The position numbers were made by a program, and so were the translations under genes. A stretch of DNA of 15,423 nucleotides, taken from contig DAINAR010000064.1 in the NCBI GenBank assembly GCA_036733345.1, forward strand, positions 1 through 15,423. Reading direction: 5' to 3'. The notes beneath the pieces were generated by a model. It saw nothing but the letters and a program-made list of their open reading frames with translations. It was not told the origin of the DNA and did no database searches. The stretch comes from JAFGMQ01 sp036733345 (GTDB taxonomy: Bacteria > Desulfobacterota > DSM-4660 > Desulfatiglandales > Desulfatiglandaceae). Below, piece after piece: positions 8,281 through 15,392 of this stretch (positions are counted from its first letter, which is position 1; the number at the start of each line of letters is the position of its first letter).

Positions 8281-8943
8281 CTAAAACTGGTGATTATAAA
8301 CCAATCCGCTGATTTTTACCCTGCCCTGAGGAATAGCAGATACAGCGCTTTCCAATTCGGTCTTTGTTGTCTTTTTTCCTTGTACTACTATTACAACTTT
8401 ATCGCAGATAAGGCTTAAAAAAGTCGGGTCAACATTATTTCTGTTCTGCACAAGAACAGGAGACGTATCAAAAATAATAAGGTCAAAATGTTTCTTTAAT
8501 TCGGCAATCATGTTATCAAGAAATGAACGCTTAAGAAAACGGGACAGGTCAGCCTCGGTTCGCCCTCCCGTGATCACATTCAAACCCGGAAGAGATGTAT
8601 TTTTAATAACACTGTTTATTTTTGCTATTCCTGAGGCTATTTCACTGACCCCCCCTTCCTGGTTAAGCGAAAAAGGGATGTGAAGCTGGGGTTTGCGCAT
8701 ATTCATGTCCACCAGAAGGACCTTCATTTTACTGAAATAGGCGATATTAAACCCCAGCACTGAAACAAGAAATGTATTGCCTGCATAATCATGAGGGCTG
8801 GTAACCAGTATGGTCTTCTGCTTATCCCTTAAAAGGATATTCATAATATTTTCCCTTAGCCTGTGAATTTCTGCATAGCCATAAACAGAATTAACAGCTT
8901 TATTCAAAGGAATTCCATTTTGGGATTCTTTTTTTAAGGACAT
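8281..8943 (-). CDS. CpsD/BY-kinase-like ATPase with degenerate P-loop
   Basis: A 220-residue cytoplasmic protein of the bacterial tyrosine kinase/MinD-like fold that normally pairs with Wzz/GumC proteins. GGAAGG sits 5 nt before the ATG. The family layout is clear: an E-x-x-R-x-x-R stretch (EIHRLRENI, 25-33), the P-loop region (TSPHDYAGNTF, 48-58), Walker A' (LLVDMNMR, 76-83) and Walker B (LIIFDTSP, 155-162). The invariant P-loop lysine is Asn56 (codon AAT), the second Asp of Walker A' is Asn81, and the C-terminal tyrosine cluster is missing (the protein ends GLVYNHQF). Catalysis is therefore doubtful; a scaffold or nucleotide-sensing role for the adjacent Wzz-like protein is plausible. It lies between the sugar transferase and the Wzz-like gene, same strand. 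The substitutions are read directly; their effect is inference. Confidence 0.8.
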   Translation of the reverse strand: MSLKKESQNGIPLNKAVNSVYGYAEIHRLRENIMNILLRDKQKTILVTSPHDYAGNTFLVSVLGFNIAYFSKMKVLLVDMNMRKPQLHIPFSLNQEGGVSEIASGIAKINSVIKNTSLPGLNVITGGRTEADLSRFLKRSFLDNMIAELKKHFDLIIFDTSPVLVQNRNNVDPTFLSLICDKVVIVVQGKKTTKTELESAVSAIPQGRVKISGLVYNHQF

Positions 8944-9037
8944 TGCAGCCTTCCAGTCTCTCTTTAACTTTTTTTATATTCGAGATTTTTTAGGGAAAAA
9001 CCATCCAATTTGAATGTATTAAAAAGTCTTAAAAAAA

Positions 9038-9065
9038 ACAATACCACATTTTTTTAAATAGTCAA
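9038..9065 (-). promoter_or_regulatory. Weak candidate promoter upstream of the kinase-like gene
   Basis: On the minus strand TTGACT (9065-9060) and TATTGT (9043-9038) are 16 bp apart, in the 136-bp AT-rich spacer after the sugar transferase. It could give the kinase-like, chain-length and lipoprotein genes their own transcript. The -10 match is only moderate. Confidence 0.3.
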
Positions 9066-9079
9066 ACTTAATTAAAGGT

Positions 9080-10459
9080 TTACCGCCCAGCCCCAAAAAT
9101 GACTATCTTAATAGTCATAAGAATTATCAATAAATCCATAGACCAGGAAAAATGCTTAATATAATACAAATCATACTGAAGTTTTTCTTTGCCATCCTCA
9201 ATACTGGCACCATAAGGATAATTAACCTGAGCCCAACCGGTCAACCCTGGTCTTACAGTATGTCTTAGATTATAGTATGGCACAACTTCTTTCAGTTGCT
9301 TAACAAAAACGGGTCGCTCCGGCCTAGGGCCAACCATGTCCATATCTCCCTTCAAGATGTTTATAAACTGAGGGACTTCGTCAAGCCGGATCTTGCGAAT
9401 AATTCTGCCTATCCTTGTTACACGGGGATCATTTTTCTGTGCGAACATCGGCCCGGTCACTGCCTCAGCCTCCCGGGACATTGATCGAAATTTGATCAAA
9501 TTAAATTTTTTACCATTTAAACCTATTCTTTCCTGTAAAAAGAAAACCGGCCCGGGAGAATCAAGCTTAATTAGAATTGCAACCAGTATTAAAACAGGTG
9601 ACAGCAATGTAAGAAGAATAAAGGATACAATCAATCCCTGAGTTCTTTTAATTGATCCATGAAGTGATGTGTGACAAAAACCGTTCTCGAAAATGAACCA
9701 GCTCGGTTTAAGAAATTCATCAATGATTATTTTTCGCTTAACTTTTTCGTAAAAGGTAACGCCTTCCTGAACAGTTATATTTGCCATCCTGGATTTAAGA
9801 AGTTCACGAACCGGCAGTTTTCCCCTTCTGTCCCGTAAGGTAATTACTATGCTGTCAATGGCAAATTCCCTTAAAATTTGATCAACCTGTTCCATATGCC
9901 CCAATACAGGAATCTTTTGAAATACTGAATTCACCTCGCTTTCCATCGAGGTTGCAATCCCTACAATCTCATAACCTCTGAACTTTTTTCTCTGGGCTTC
10001 TTTTATGATTTCACGGCTCTGGTCTGTTGCTCCCAGTATCAGGATCCTTTCACGATTTTTCGACAGGACATAGAACTGGAAGGTCCTAAGAATAAATATC
10101 AGGCTGTAAATTATGCCCAGAGGAGGAAACAGCCTCCATTCAAGCGGGGAGATACCTTTAATAAAAAGGCCCAGGGTTGCAATAGAGCCAAATGACAGTA
10201 AAAAGGCAGGTACTATTTGTTTGAGCATGTCAAAAGGATATATATGCTCTCTACAGGAATAAAAGCCGGCAAAGGACAGAGACACTATTATTATTGAACT
10301 GAAAAGAATATATGTTTGATGCCTGTATATGCTTTCACACGCCAGCCATCCCGGGTGGTTGGATAATACATATAAGAAAAGCCAGAATACAACGTAGCTC
10401 AATATAGCATCTGCAAGAATAATTGTAATTGAGCCGCTGGTAGTTTTTATTGAAAACAT
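9080..10459 (-). CDS. Undecaprenyl-phosphate sugar-1-phosphate transferase (EPS-priming, EpsB/WbaP-like)
   Basis: This enzyme starts exopolysaccharide synthesis by moving a sugar phosphate from a UDP-sugar to the polyprenyl carrier at the inner membrane. It is 459 residues. N-terminal membrane helices span about 10-130. A nucleotide-binding-like domain follows (ILILGATDQ, 139-147, to about 230), then the 'KPSWFIFENGF' stretch (251-261) typical of the PEP-CTERM/exosortase-linked subfamily. A membrane hairpin (about 277-298) precedes the catalytic domain with KFRSM (323-327), the Asp-Glu pair in RLDEVPQ (D360, E361) and GPRPE (377-381). Key residues look intact and the end, IFGAGR, is normal. 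It starts only 6 bp after the GGDEF-like gene, so translation is probably coupled. The sugar used cannot be told from sequence. Confidence 0.9.
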   Translation of the reverse strand: MFSIKTTSGSITIILADAILSYVVFWLFLYVLSNHPGWLACESIYRHQTYILFSSIIIVSLSFAGFYSCREHIYPFDMLKQIVPAFLLSFGSIATLGLFIKGISPLEWRLFPPLGIIYSLIFILRTFQFYVLSKNRERILILGATDQSREIIKEAQRKKFRGYEIVGIATSMESEVNSVFQKIPVLGHMEQVDQILREFAIDSIVITLRDRRGKLPVRELLKSRMANITVQEGVTFYEKVKRKIIIDEFLKPSWFIFENGFCHTSLHGSIKRTQGLIVSFILLTLLSPVLILVAILIKLDSPGPVFFLQERIGLNGKKFNLIKFRSMSREAEAVTGPMFAQKNDPRVTRIGRIIRKIRLDEVPQFINILKGDMDMVGPRPERPVFVKQLKEVVPYYNLRHTVRPGLTGWAQVNYPYGASIEDGKEKLQYDLYYIKHFSWSMDLLIILMTIKIVIFGAGR

Positions 10460-10465
10460 CCCCGG

Positions 10466-11950
10466 TTATTCCTCAAAGTGTTCGACTGATTGGATACGGT
10501 TCCCTCCCATAATTTTTGCCGATACAAGAGCTGTCTTGGCCTTTTCCACCAAGTCTCCGGGAGTATCAGCATCATCAGGAAATCCGGCTACCCCGCCGCT
10601 CAATGTTAACGGCTTACTCAGATGAATCCTCATTTCATTTGGAAGATCTGAAATTGAGTTAAGAATGCGTTCCGCAATCCATAAACCGTCCTGTTTTGAT
10701 GTGTCGGGAAGTGCGACGCCAAATTCCTGTCCACCAATCCTGCCCACCAAATCAACGACACGCACAACACTTTTAATCCTGTCTCCAATAACACGCAGCA
10801 GGTGATCACCCATCAGGTATCCGTGAGCCCGATTAAAACGGTCAAATTGATCAATGTCAAATACAATTAATGATATTTTTGTGCCTTTGTTTCTTTGTGT
10901 GCGGCTGATTTCTTCATGCAGCCTCTTCCACCACAAGCCGTAATTATATGTGCCTGTCAGGCTGTCTGTAAAAGTAAGTTCATCAAACCTCTGCAATGAA
11001 GCCGATTTTTCAATTACCGCACCGCCGGCATCGCAAATTGATTGAAGCAAACTCCTTATATTCTCTTCAAGAGCAGGACGTTCATCATTGAAAATAAAAA
11101 GCTGACCGTTTGTCTCTTCCTTACTTTTCAAAGGAATTAAAATACAAAACTCTTCCTGAAAAAACGGATCAGGCTTTTCGAACAGCTCCTTGCGGTTAAA
11201 CATTGTAATGTCATGTTTTAATTCAACCTTTGATTTATTAAGGGCTGGAACCAGTTCCTCATAAATTTCTCTATTCCTCTTTATGTCAAACCCATAACCC
11301 AGTACCAGATCAAAAAATCCTGATTCAGAATTTTTTAGGAGAAAAACCCCCTTTTTCTTTGTCTTCAACAGCTCGGCAACAAGATGAAAAATAAAGTCGA
11401 AAAGCGCCCTGATTTCTCTCAAAGTGCTGTATTCCCGAAAGATGTTCATCATGTAAAGCTGAGAAGGTTCTTCATGATAGTTAAATGGGAGGTCTACCTG
11501 AGCCAGGTATTCATGGAAACGACTGATAATTTTCTGGACCAGTTCTTCTTTTTCAGGTCGAATTTGATGATCCGGCTTCAGTGAATTGATGTTAATAGTA
11601 CCAAGTGTTCCGTTGTGAAGTCTGATTGGTGCTACATAAGAAGTGTCGATTTTTTGATTGACGAAGTCAACCGGCTTTATACTTAATCGCCGGTCCTCGG
11701 AAATCCCTTCAAGAAAGACAGCCTGGCCGCTTGCTGCAACCTTCCCGGAAATACCGCTTCCTAATCGGACGCGTGCCTCACGGATAATATCACTTTTCAA
11801 GCCACGGGCACTTTGAATTGAGAGTTCCTGGCATTTATCGTCAATAAGCATGATCGAGCCACGTTCCGCACGCATCACCTCAAGAACAACATCTAACATT
11901 AGCCCCAGTGCCTGAGAAGGGATTTGATTAATTCCTGATTTTAGGCTCAT
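10466..11950 (-). CDS. GAF-GAF-GGDEF protein with degenerate active site (GGQEF)
   Basis: A cytoplasmic protein of 494 residues from the ATG at 11950. Upstream GTG 11962 and TTG 11968 are possible starts; none has a clear ribosome site. The first GAF domain covers about 11-150 (GSGISGKVAASGQAVF), a second GAF-like region about 180-315, and the GGDEF domain about 320-490. The GGDEF domain keeps FDID (metal-binding Asp) and the I-site RVVD (397-400), but the signature is GGQEF (406-410, CAG codon), replacing the acidic metal ligand with Gln. The helix motif FDRFNR also departs from the usual FKxxND. It may therefore bind c-di-GMP without making it, as known for the GAF-GGDEF protein PelD. It heads the polysaccharide gene cluster, 6 bp before the sugar transferase, which fits c-di-GMP control of the polymer. 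Domains and substitutions are visible; the role is inference. Confidence 0.85.
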   Translation of the reverse strand: MSLKSGINQIPSQALGLMLDVVLEVMRAERGSIMLIDDKCQELSIQSARGLKSDIIREARVRLGSGISGKVAASGQAVFLEGISEDRRLSIKPVDFVNQKIDTSYVAPIRLHNGTLGTININSLKPDHQIRPEKEELVQKIISRFHEYLAQVDLPFNYHEEPSQLYMMNIFREYSTLREIRALFDFIFHLVAELLKTKKKGVFLLKNSESGFFDLVLGYGFDIKRNREIYEELVPALNKSKVELKHDITMFNRKELFEKPDPFFQEEFCILIPLKSKEETNGQLFIFNDERPALEENIRSLLQSICDAGGAVIEKSASLQRFDELTFTDSLTGTYNYGLWWKRLHEEISRTQRNKGTKISLIVFDIDQFDRFNRAHGYLMGDHLLRVIGDRIKSVVRVVDLVGRIGGQEFGVALPDTSKQDGLWIAERILNSISDLPNEMRIHLSKPLTLSGGVAGFPDDADTPGDLVEKAKTALVSAKIMGGNRIQSVEHFEE

Positions 11951-12389
11951 TTCTGCTGTCACGTTCAAAAATAGATCACATTTATTTTAACCGGCCGGAT
12001 TTATATGAGTAAGTTTCAAACAGCGAATTAAATAAAAAATATGAATATTTTAACCTTGATGAACATATTATAAAATTCCACCATCGAGGATACAGAAAGT
12101 GATAAAAAGAAACACCATAAAACTATCATTTTTTTATATTACAGCTTGTATGGTTGATATGCAAGAAAAAGAACAAGTTAAATCTATCCAGCTTATCCAA
12201 AAAAGGAAATAACTCCTAAAGATGCTTCTGGTTATTTAATCATCAAATAAATAAAAAAATATATACTGCATTTATTTTTTACAAGTGATATTAATAAGTT
12301 TCCAAAATTTCTTAAATTTGCTATATTGTTTTAGCTAACAACAAAACCGCTAATGAAACAAAAATTAGAAACTCTTAAGGGTATAAGTA
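11951..12389. other. AT-rich divergent intergenic region
   Basis: About 440 bp between the minus-strand GGDEF gene and the plus-strand B3/B4 gene. It must hold promoters for both. I can name only one plausible set of boxes (12299-12327). A GTG-started 37-codon frame at 12099-12212 has a weak GAGG upstream but no recognisable product. Nothing else stands out. Confidence 0.6.
12299..12327 (+). promoter_or_regulatory. Candidate promoter for the B3/B4-domain gene
   Basis: TTTCCA (12299-12304) and TATATT (12322-12327) are 17 bp apart and lie 63 bp before the start codon. The match is moderate in an AT-rich background. Confidence 0.35.
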
Positions 12390-13061
12390 ATGGGTAAAAA
12401 AAGTGCTCCTTATTTAGACTTTTCCAAGTCTTTAAGATACCGGACCAGGTATCCTGATCTTGCATTTGGTTTAACTTTAATTTCAGGCTGCAGGAACCAT
12501 TTCAATCCTCCTGGTTTTGATCAGCATAAAAGAAAATTGCTCAGGAAGTTAAGAAAACGGGAAAATCTTGAAAAAATTTCAGAGAATATTGGTATCTACA
12601 ATCACTTCTTTGAAGAGCTTGGGTATGCATGCCCATTGCCTGATCACTTAAAAAGAACAGTAAACAGCGGTTTCCCTCGCTATAATCTGATGGTAGATAC
12701 CCATTTCATCTCAGAGATGTACGCAGGCATACTGGTTGCGGTTACGGACTATGATATGTTTGAAGGAACTCTCACTCTTGACCTTGCAAGCAAGGATGAA
12801 GTATGCAGGGGAATGGGGCATAGAGAATTTTATACTAAGGATGGGGAGATATTGCTGAGAGACAGCAAGGAAATCGTATGTGTTTTATGCCAGGGAGCGG
12901 ATGAAAAAACGCGTGTTACGGAACACACAGAAAATGTCCTTTTTTATGCTTATGCGGTTCCGGGCATAAATGAAGAATACTTGAGAGAAGGCCTTTCAAT
13001 TGCCGCTGAGATAATGGCAGAATTTGGCGGAGGAAATATTGAAATCTTAAGGATATACTGA
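12390..13061 (+). CDS. B3/B4 tRNA-binding-domain protein (PheRS beta-like)
   Basis: A 223-residue cytoplasmic protein. AAGGG (12377-12381) lies 8 nt before the ATG. The second half follows the B3/B4 domain seen in the phenylalanyl-tRNA synthetase beta chain and in stand-alone proteins: a stretch on the lines of 'LMVDTHFIS' then 'YDMFEGTLTLDLA', a small acidic loop with GEILLRD, and 'KTRVTEHTENVLFYAYAV' near the end. Free-standing members are thought to act on mischarged tRNA or in tRNA handling, but the function is not established for this branch. No catalytic synthetase domain is present. It is transcribed away from the polysaccharide genes and separated from cimA by a terminator, so it is probably a single-gene unit. 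Confidence 0.75.
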   Translation: MGKKSAPYLDFSKSLRYRTRYPDLAFGLTLISGCRNHFNPPGFDQHKRKLLRKLRKRENLEKISENIGIYNHFFEELGYACPLPDHLKRTVNSGFPRYNLMVDTHFISEMYAGILVAVTDYDMFEGTLTLDLASKDEVCRGMGHREFYTKDGEILLRDSKEIVCVLCQGADEKTRVTEHTENVLFYAYAVPGINEEYLREGLSIAAEIMAEFGGGNIEILRIY

Positions 13062-13090
13062 CAGGAAATAATTAAGATTAAAAATTTTCC

Positions 13091-13119
13091 TTGACACATG
13101 ATTTTTTTTAAATTAAAAT
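13091..13119 (+). promoter_or_regulatory. Strong sigma-70 type promoter
   Basis: A perfect TTGACA (13091-13096) is followed after 17 bp by TAAAAT (13114-13119), one base from consensus. This is the best promoter match in the window. It starts 30 bp after the B3/B4 gene and leads into the short ORF at 13161 and the terminator at 13296. Confidence 0.75.
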
Positions 13120-13160
13120 TCGAAGCTTAATTTTTCTTAATAAATAAAAAATTAGAAATC

Positions 13161-13277
13161 ATGTTAAATCTTTCCAACAACATTATCATAATTATCGGCG
13201 TAGCAGGGGTAATTGTACCCTTGTTACTTGTCCTCCTGCTGGTTAAACCCAAATGTCCGGGCCTGATAATTAGATAA
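13161..13277 (+). CDS. Possible 38-residue single-span membrane peptide
   Basis: The reading frame starts MLNLSNNIIIIIGVAG and ends KPKCPGLIIR. Between these lies a long hydrophobic stretch (about residues 8-28) that would make one membrane helix, with positive charges after it. It lies entirely inside a compact unit with a strong promoter (13091-13119) and a strong terminator (13296-13336). The ATG has no clear Shine-Dalgarno, which weakens the case. The same transcript, about 210 nt, could instead be a small RNA. Small hydrophobic peptides of this size include type I toxins and subunits of membrane complexes; I do not recognise this one. The transcript is better supported than the peptide. 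Confidence 0.4.
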   Translation: MLNLSNNIIIIIGVAGVIVPLLLVLLLVKPKCPGLIIR

Positions 13278-13295
13278 TTTTTTAAATTTACTTTC

Positions 13296-13336
13296 AAAAT
13301 CCGTTATCAGGCCAACCTGGTAACGGATTTTTTTTT
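13296..13336 (+). terminator. Strong rho-independent terminator
   Basis: The arms 13296-13311 and 13316-13331 form a 16-bp stem with a single G-U-type mismatch and a CCAA loop. A run of nine T follows the stem base (13328-13336). It ends the short transcript from the promoter at 13091 and also insulates cimA from the gene before it. Confidence 0.92.
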
Positions 13337-13346
13337 ACTAACTCTT

Positions 13347-13375
13347 TTTTCAGGACTGTTCAGACACTATATATT
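13347..13375 (+). promoter_or_regulatory. Candidate cimA promoter
   Basis: TTTTCA (13347-13352) and TATATT (13370-13375) are 17 bp apart, right after the terminator. If used, the palindromic repeat at 13399-13468 would be in the 5' leader of cimA. Confidence 0.35.
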
Positions 13376-13398
13376 ACTCCGGCGATTAAAAACATCAA

Positions 13399-13468
13399 TT
13401 GTCATGCCGGACTTGATCCGGCATCCAGTCGAAATTATTGTGGATTCCGGCTTTCGCCGGAATGACAA
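13399..13468. repeat. REP-like palindromic element in the cimA leader
   Basis: The ends TTGTCATGCCGG and CCGGAATGACAA are inverted copies with one mismatch. Inside are two hairpins, GCCGGA-CTTGA-TCCGGC (13406-13422) and ATTCCGGC-TTTC-GCCGGAAT (13444-13463). This is the common dispersed palindrome whose false translations read MPDLIRHP and WIPAFAGMT. It resembles the ends of the element at 3558-3683. Confidence 0.88.
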
Positions 13469-13526
13469 CATTGACATGTATTATTGTCGGACTAATATGT
13501 CGAGCATGCTTGAGGCAAGGTATACT

Positions 13527-15101
13527 ATGTCAGCTTTTATCAATCTCTATGATACTACATTGCGTGATGGAACCCAGGGGGAACAGGTCAATCTTTCTGC
13601 TGAAGACAAACTTCGGATTGCAAAAAGGATGGATAGCTTTGGGATTAAATATATTGAAGGGGGATGGCCTGGTTCCAATCCAAAGGATGCAAGATTTTTT
13701 GAGATGGCCAGGATCTCTTCATTCCAGAATGCAAAAATTACTGCCTTTGGCAGCACAAGAAAGGCCAACATTATTCCTGAAGATGACGACAACATAAAAG
13801 CACTCTTGAAGACTGAGGTTGAAACGGTTACAATCTTTGGAAAGAGCTGGGATTTGCATGCTTCACAGATTTTGGGCGTATCCCTTGATGAAAACCTTTC
13901 CATGATCGAAGATAGCGTAGCATATCTAAAGAAATGCGGTCGCGAGGTCATCTACGATGCTGAACATTTTTTTGACGGATATAAACGCAATCCGAGCTAT
14001 GCCGTAAAGACAATAAACGCAGCCCTGGAAGGAGGAGCAGACGTAATTGTTCTGTGCGATACCAACGGTGGCACAATGCCTGAAGAAATACAGTCTGTCA
14101 TGAAAGATGTGGTGCCGGGTATAGTAACGCCGATAGGAATTCATGCCCACAATGACTGCGGACTGTCACTGGCAAATTCTCTAATGGCTGTCAGGTCGGG
14201 CGCTACCATGGTTCAGGGAACAATTAACGGTTATGGAGAACGCTGCGGGAATGTAGATCTAATTTCTGTGATTGGAAATCTACAGCTTAAATTAGGCTAT
14301 GAATGCATCAGCCCTGTAAGCCTCAAACAACTGACAGAACTCTCTCGTTTTGTAAGTGAAGTGGCAAATGTTCCTCCTTTAAATCAACGTCCTTTTGTGG
14401 GCAAGAGCGCCTTTGCCCACAAAGGCGGAGTTCATGTGAGCGCTATCTTAAAAAATACCACAGCCTATGAGCATATTGACCCGGAAAAAGTGGGTAATAG
14501 ACGTCGTGTCCTGGTTTCGGATCTTTCCGGAAAAGGCAATATAGACTACAAGGCTGTGGAAATGGATATCAGGCTTGGGGGCAATGGACATGACAGTCAA
14601 AAGATCGTTCGTGAAATAAAAAAGCTTGAAGATGAGGGATATGAATTTGAAGCAGCTGAAGGCTCATTAGAACTGCTCATAAAAAAAGCTACCCATCAAT
14701 TCGAAGAGCCCTTCAAGCTTGAGTCATTTCGTGTGACAACTGAAAAGGACCAGAAAGGCCCGAGCACCTCTCACGCAACCATAAAGATATCCGTGGGAGA
14801 TGAGCATGAAATTACTGCTGCAGAAGGGGATGGCCCGGTAAATGCCCTTGATAATGCCATGCGAAAGGCTCTTACTAAATTCTATCCGAATATTAGCGAA
14901 ATGTCCCTGGTGGATTTTAAGGTCCGCGTAATAGACGGCAGTGATGCAACAGCAGCAAAGGTAAGAGTTCAGATAGAAACAAGGGATTCCAAAGAGATAT
15001 GGTCCACTATAGGGGTTTCGGAAAATGTCATTGAGGCAAGCTGGCAGGCATTAATGGACAGCGTGCAGTATAAACTTTCAAAGGGATTAAATGGACACTG
15101 A
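13527..15101 (+). CDS. cimA: Citramalate synthase CimA
   Basis: It condenses pyruvate and acetyl-CoA to (R)-citramalate, opening the threonine-independent route to isoleucine. The 524-residue length fits the family. The N-terminal catalytic domain starts INLYDTTLRDGTQGEQV and holds the metal-binding HAHND (codons near 14143) and the GYGERCGN motif. The C-terminal part (EPFKLESFRV to the end) is the LeuA-type regulatory dimer domain that usually gives end-product control. The open frame extends upstream to 13404, but those codons are the palindromic repeat read as protein. I start at ATG 13527, where homology begins and AAGG (13517-13520) sits 6 nt away; ATG 13497 is a weaker option. A probable leuA follows 291 bp downstream. 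Confidence 0.95.
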   Translation: MSAFINLYDTTLRDGTQGEQVNLSAEDKLRIAKRMDSFGIKYIEGGWPGSNPKDARFFEMARISSFQNAKITAFGSTRKANIIPEDDDNIKALLKTEVETVTIFGKSWDLHASQILGVSLDENLSMIEDSVAYLKKCGREVIYDAEHFFDGYKRNPSYAVKTINAALEGGADVIVLCDTNGGTMPEEIQSVMKDVVPGIVTPIGIHAHNDCGLSLANSLMAVRSGATMVQGTINGYGERCGNVDLISVIGNLQLKLGYECISPVSLKQLTELSRFVSEVANVPPLNQRPFVGKSAFAHKGGVHVSAILKNTTAYEHIDPEKVGNRRRVLVSDLSGKGNIDYKAVEMDIRLGGNGHDSQKIVREIKKLEDEGYEFEAAEGSLELLIKKATHQFEEPFKLESFRVTTEKDQKGPSTSHATIKISVGDEHEITAAEGDGPVNALDNAMRKALTKFYPNISEMSLVDFKVRVIDGSDATAAKVRVQIETRDSKEIWSTIGVSENVIEASWQALMDSVQYKLSKGLNGH

Positions 15102-15141
15102 GATATGAAAATAACAAATAATTACTACATGGGGAAAGACG

Positions 15142-15369
15142 CCGCAGATTTCCATAAAATTGGAAATCAGCGGAGTGTCCTTACCAGGCAGAATGTATGA
15201 GCTGGATTTCAGGTATTTGGAGATTAAAACAATTTACTGACTTACTATGACTATGAAAATGAACTACCCCGCAGCAAGCTACGGGGTATATTAAAAAGCA
15301 TTGAACGCCCCAAGGCACGGGGACTTGTCTGCCTGAGGCAGGATCGAACCCTCGTCCGCCTCTGGCGGA
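15142..15369. other. Hairpin-rich leader between cimA and leuA
   Basis: This 290-bp spacer holds several stems in a row: CCGC-A-GATTTCCA / TGGAAATC-A-GCGG (15142-15173, 12 bp plus a mismatch), TACCCCG / CGGGGTA (15265-15288, extended by AGC/GCT), CCCC/GGGG (15308-15322), CTGCC/GGCAG (15329-15341) and TCCGCC/GGCGGA (15355-15369). The last ends 11 bp before the AAGGAG site of the next gene. None has a long T-run. They may be dispersed palindromes or a leader controlling leuA. I found no run of Leu codons marking a classical attenuator. Confidence 0.6.
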
Positions 15370-15392
15370 TTGAATCTACAAGGAGTTTTCCC

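Noticed and set aside
12099..12212. GTG-started 37-codon frame in the divergent spacer
   Set aside because: Weak ribosome site, no hydrophobic or domain signal and AT-rich random-looking composition; mentioned only within the intergenic entry.
13399..13468. Possible CRISPR or insertion-sequence end
   Set aside because: Only one copy in place with no spacers and no transposase; its structure fits a dispersed REP-like palindrome.
15105..15200. 31-codon frame after cimA as a possible leuA leader peptide
   Set aside because: No ribosome site, only one Leu codon, and the frame runs through a hairpin, so nothing supports attenuation by it.
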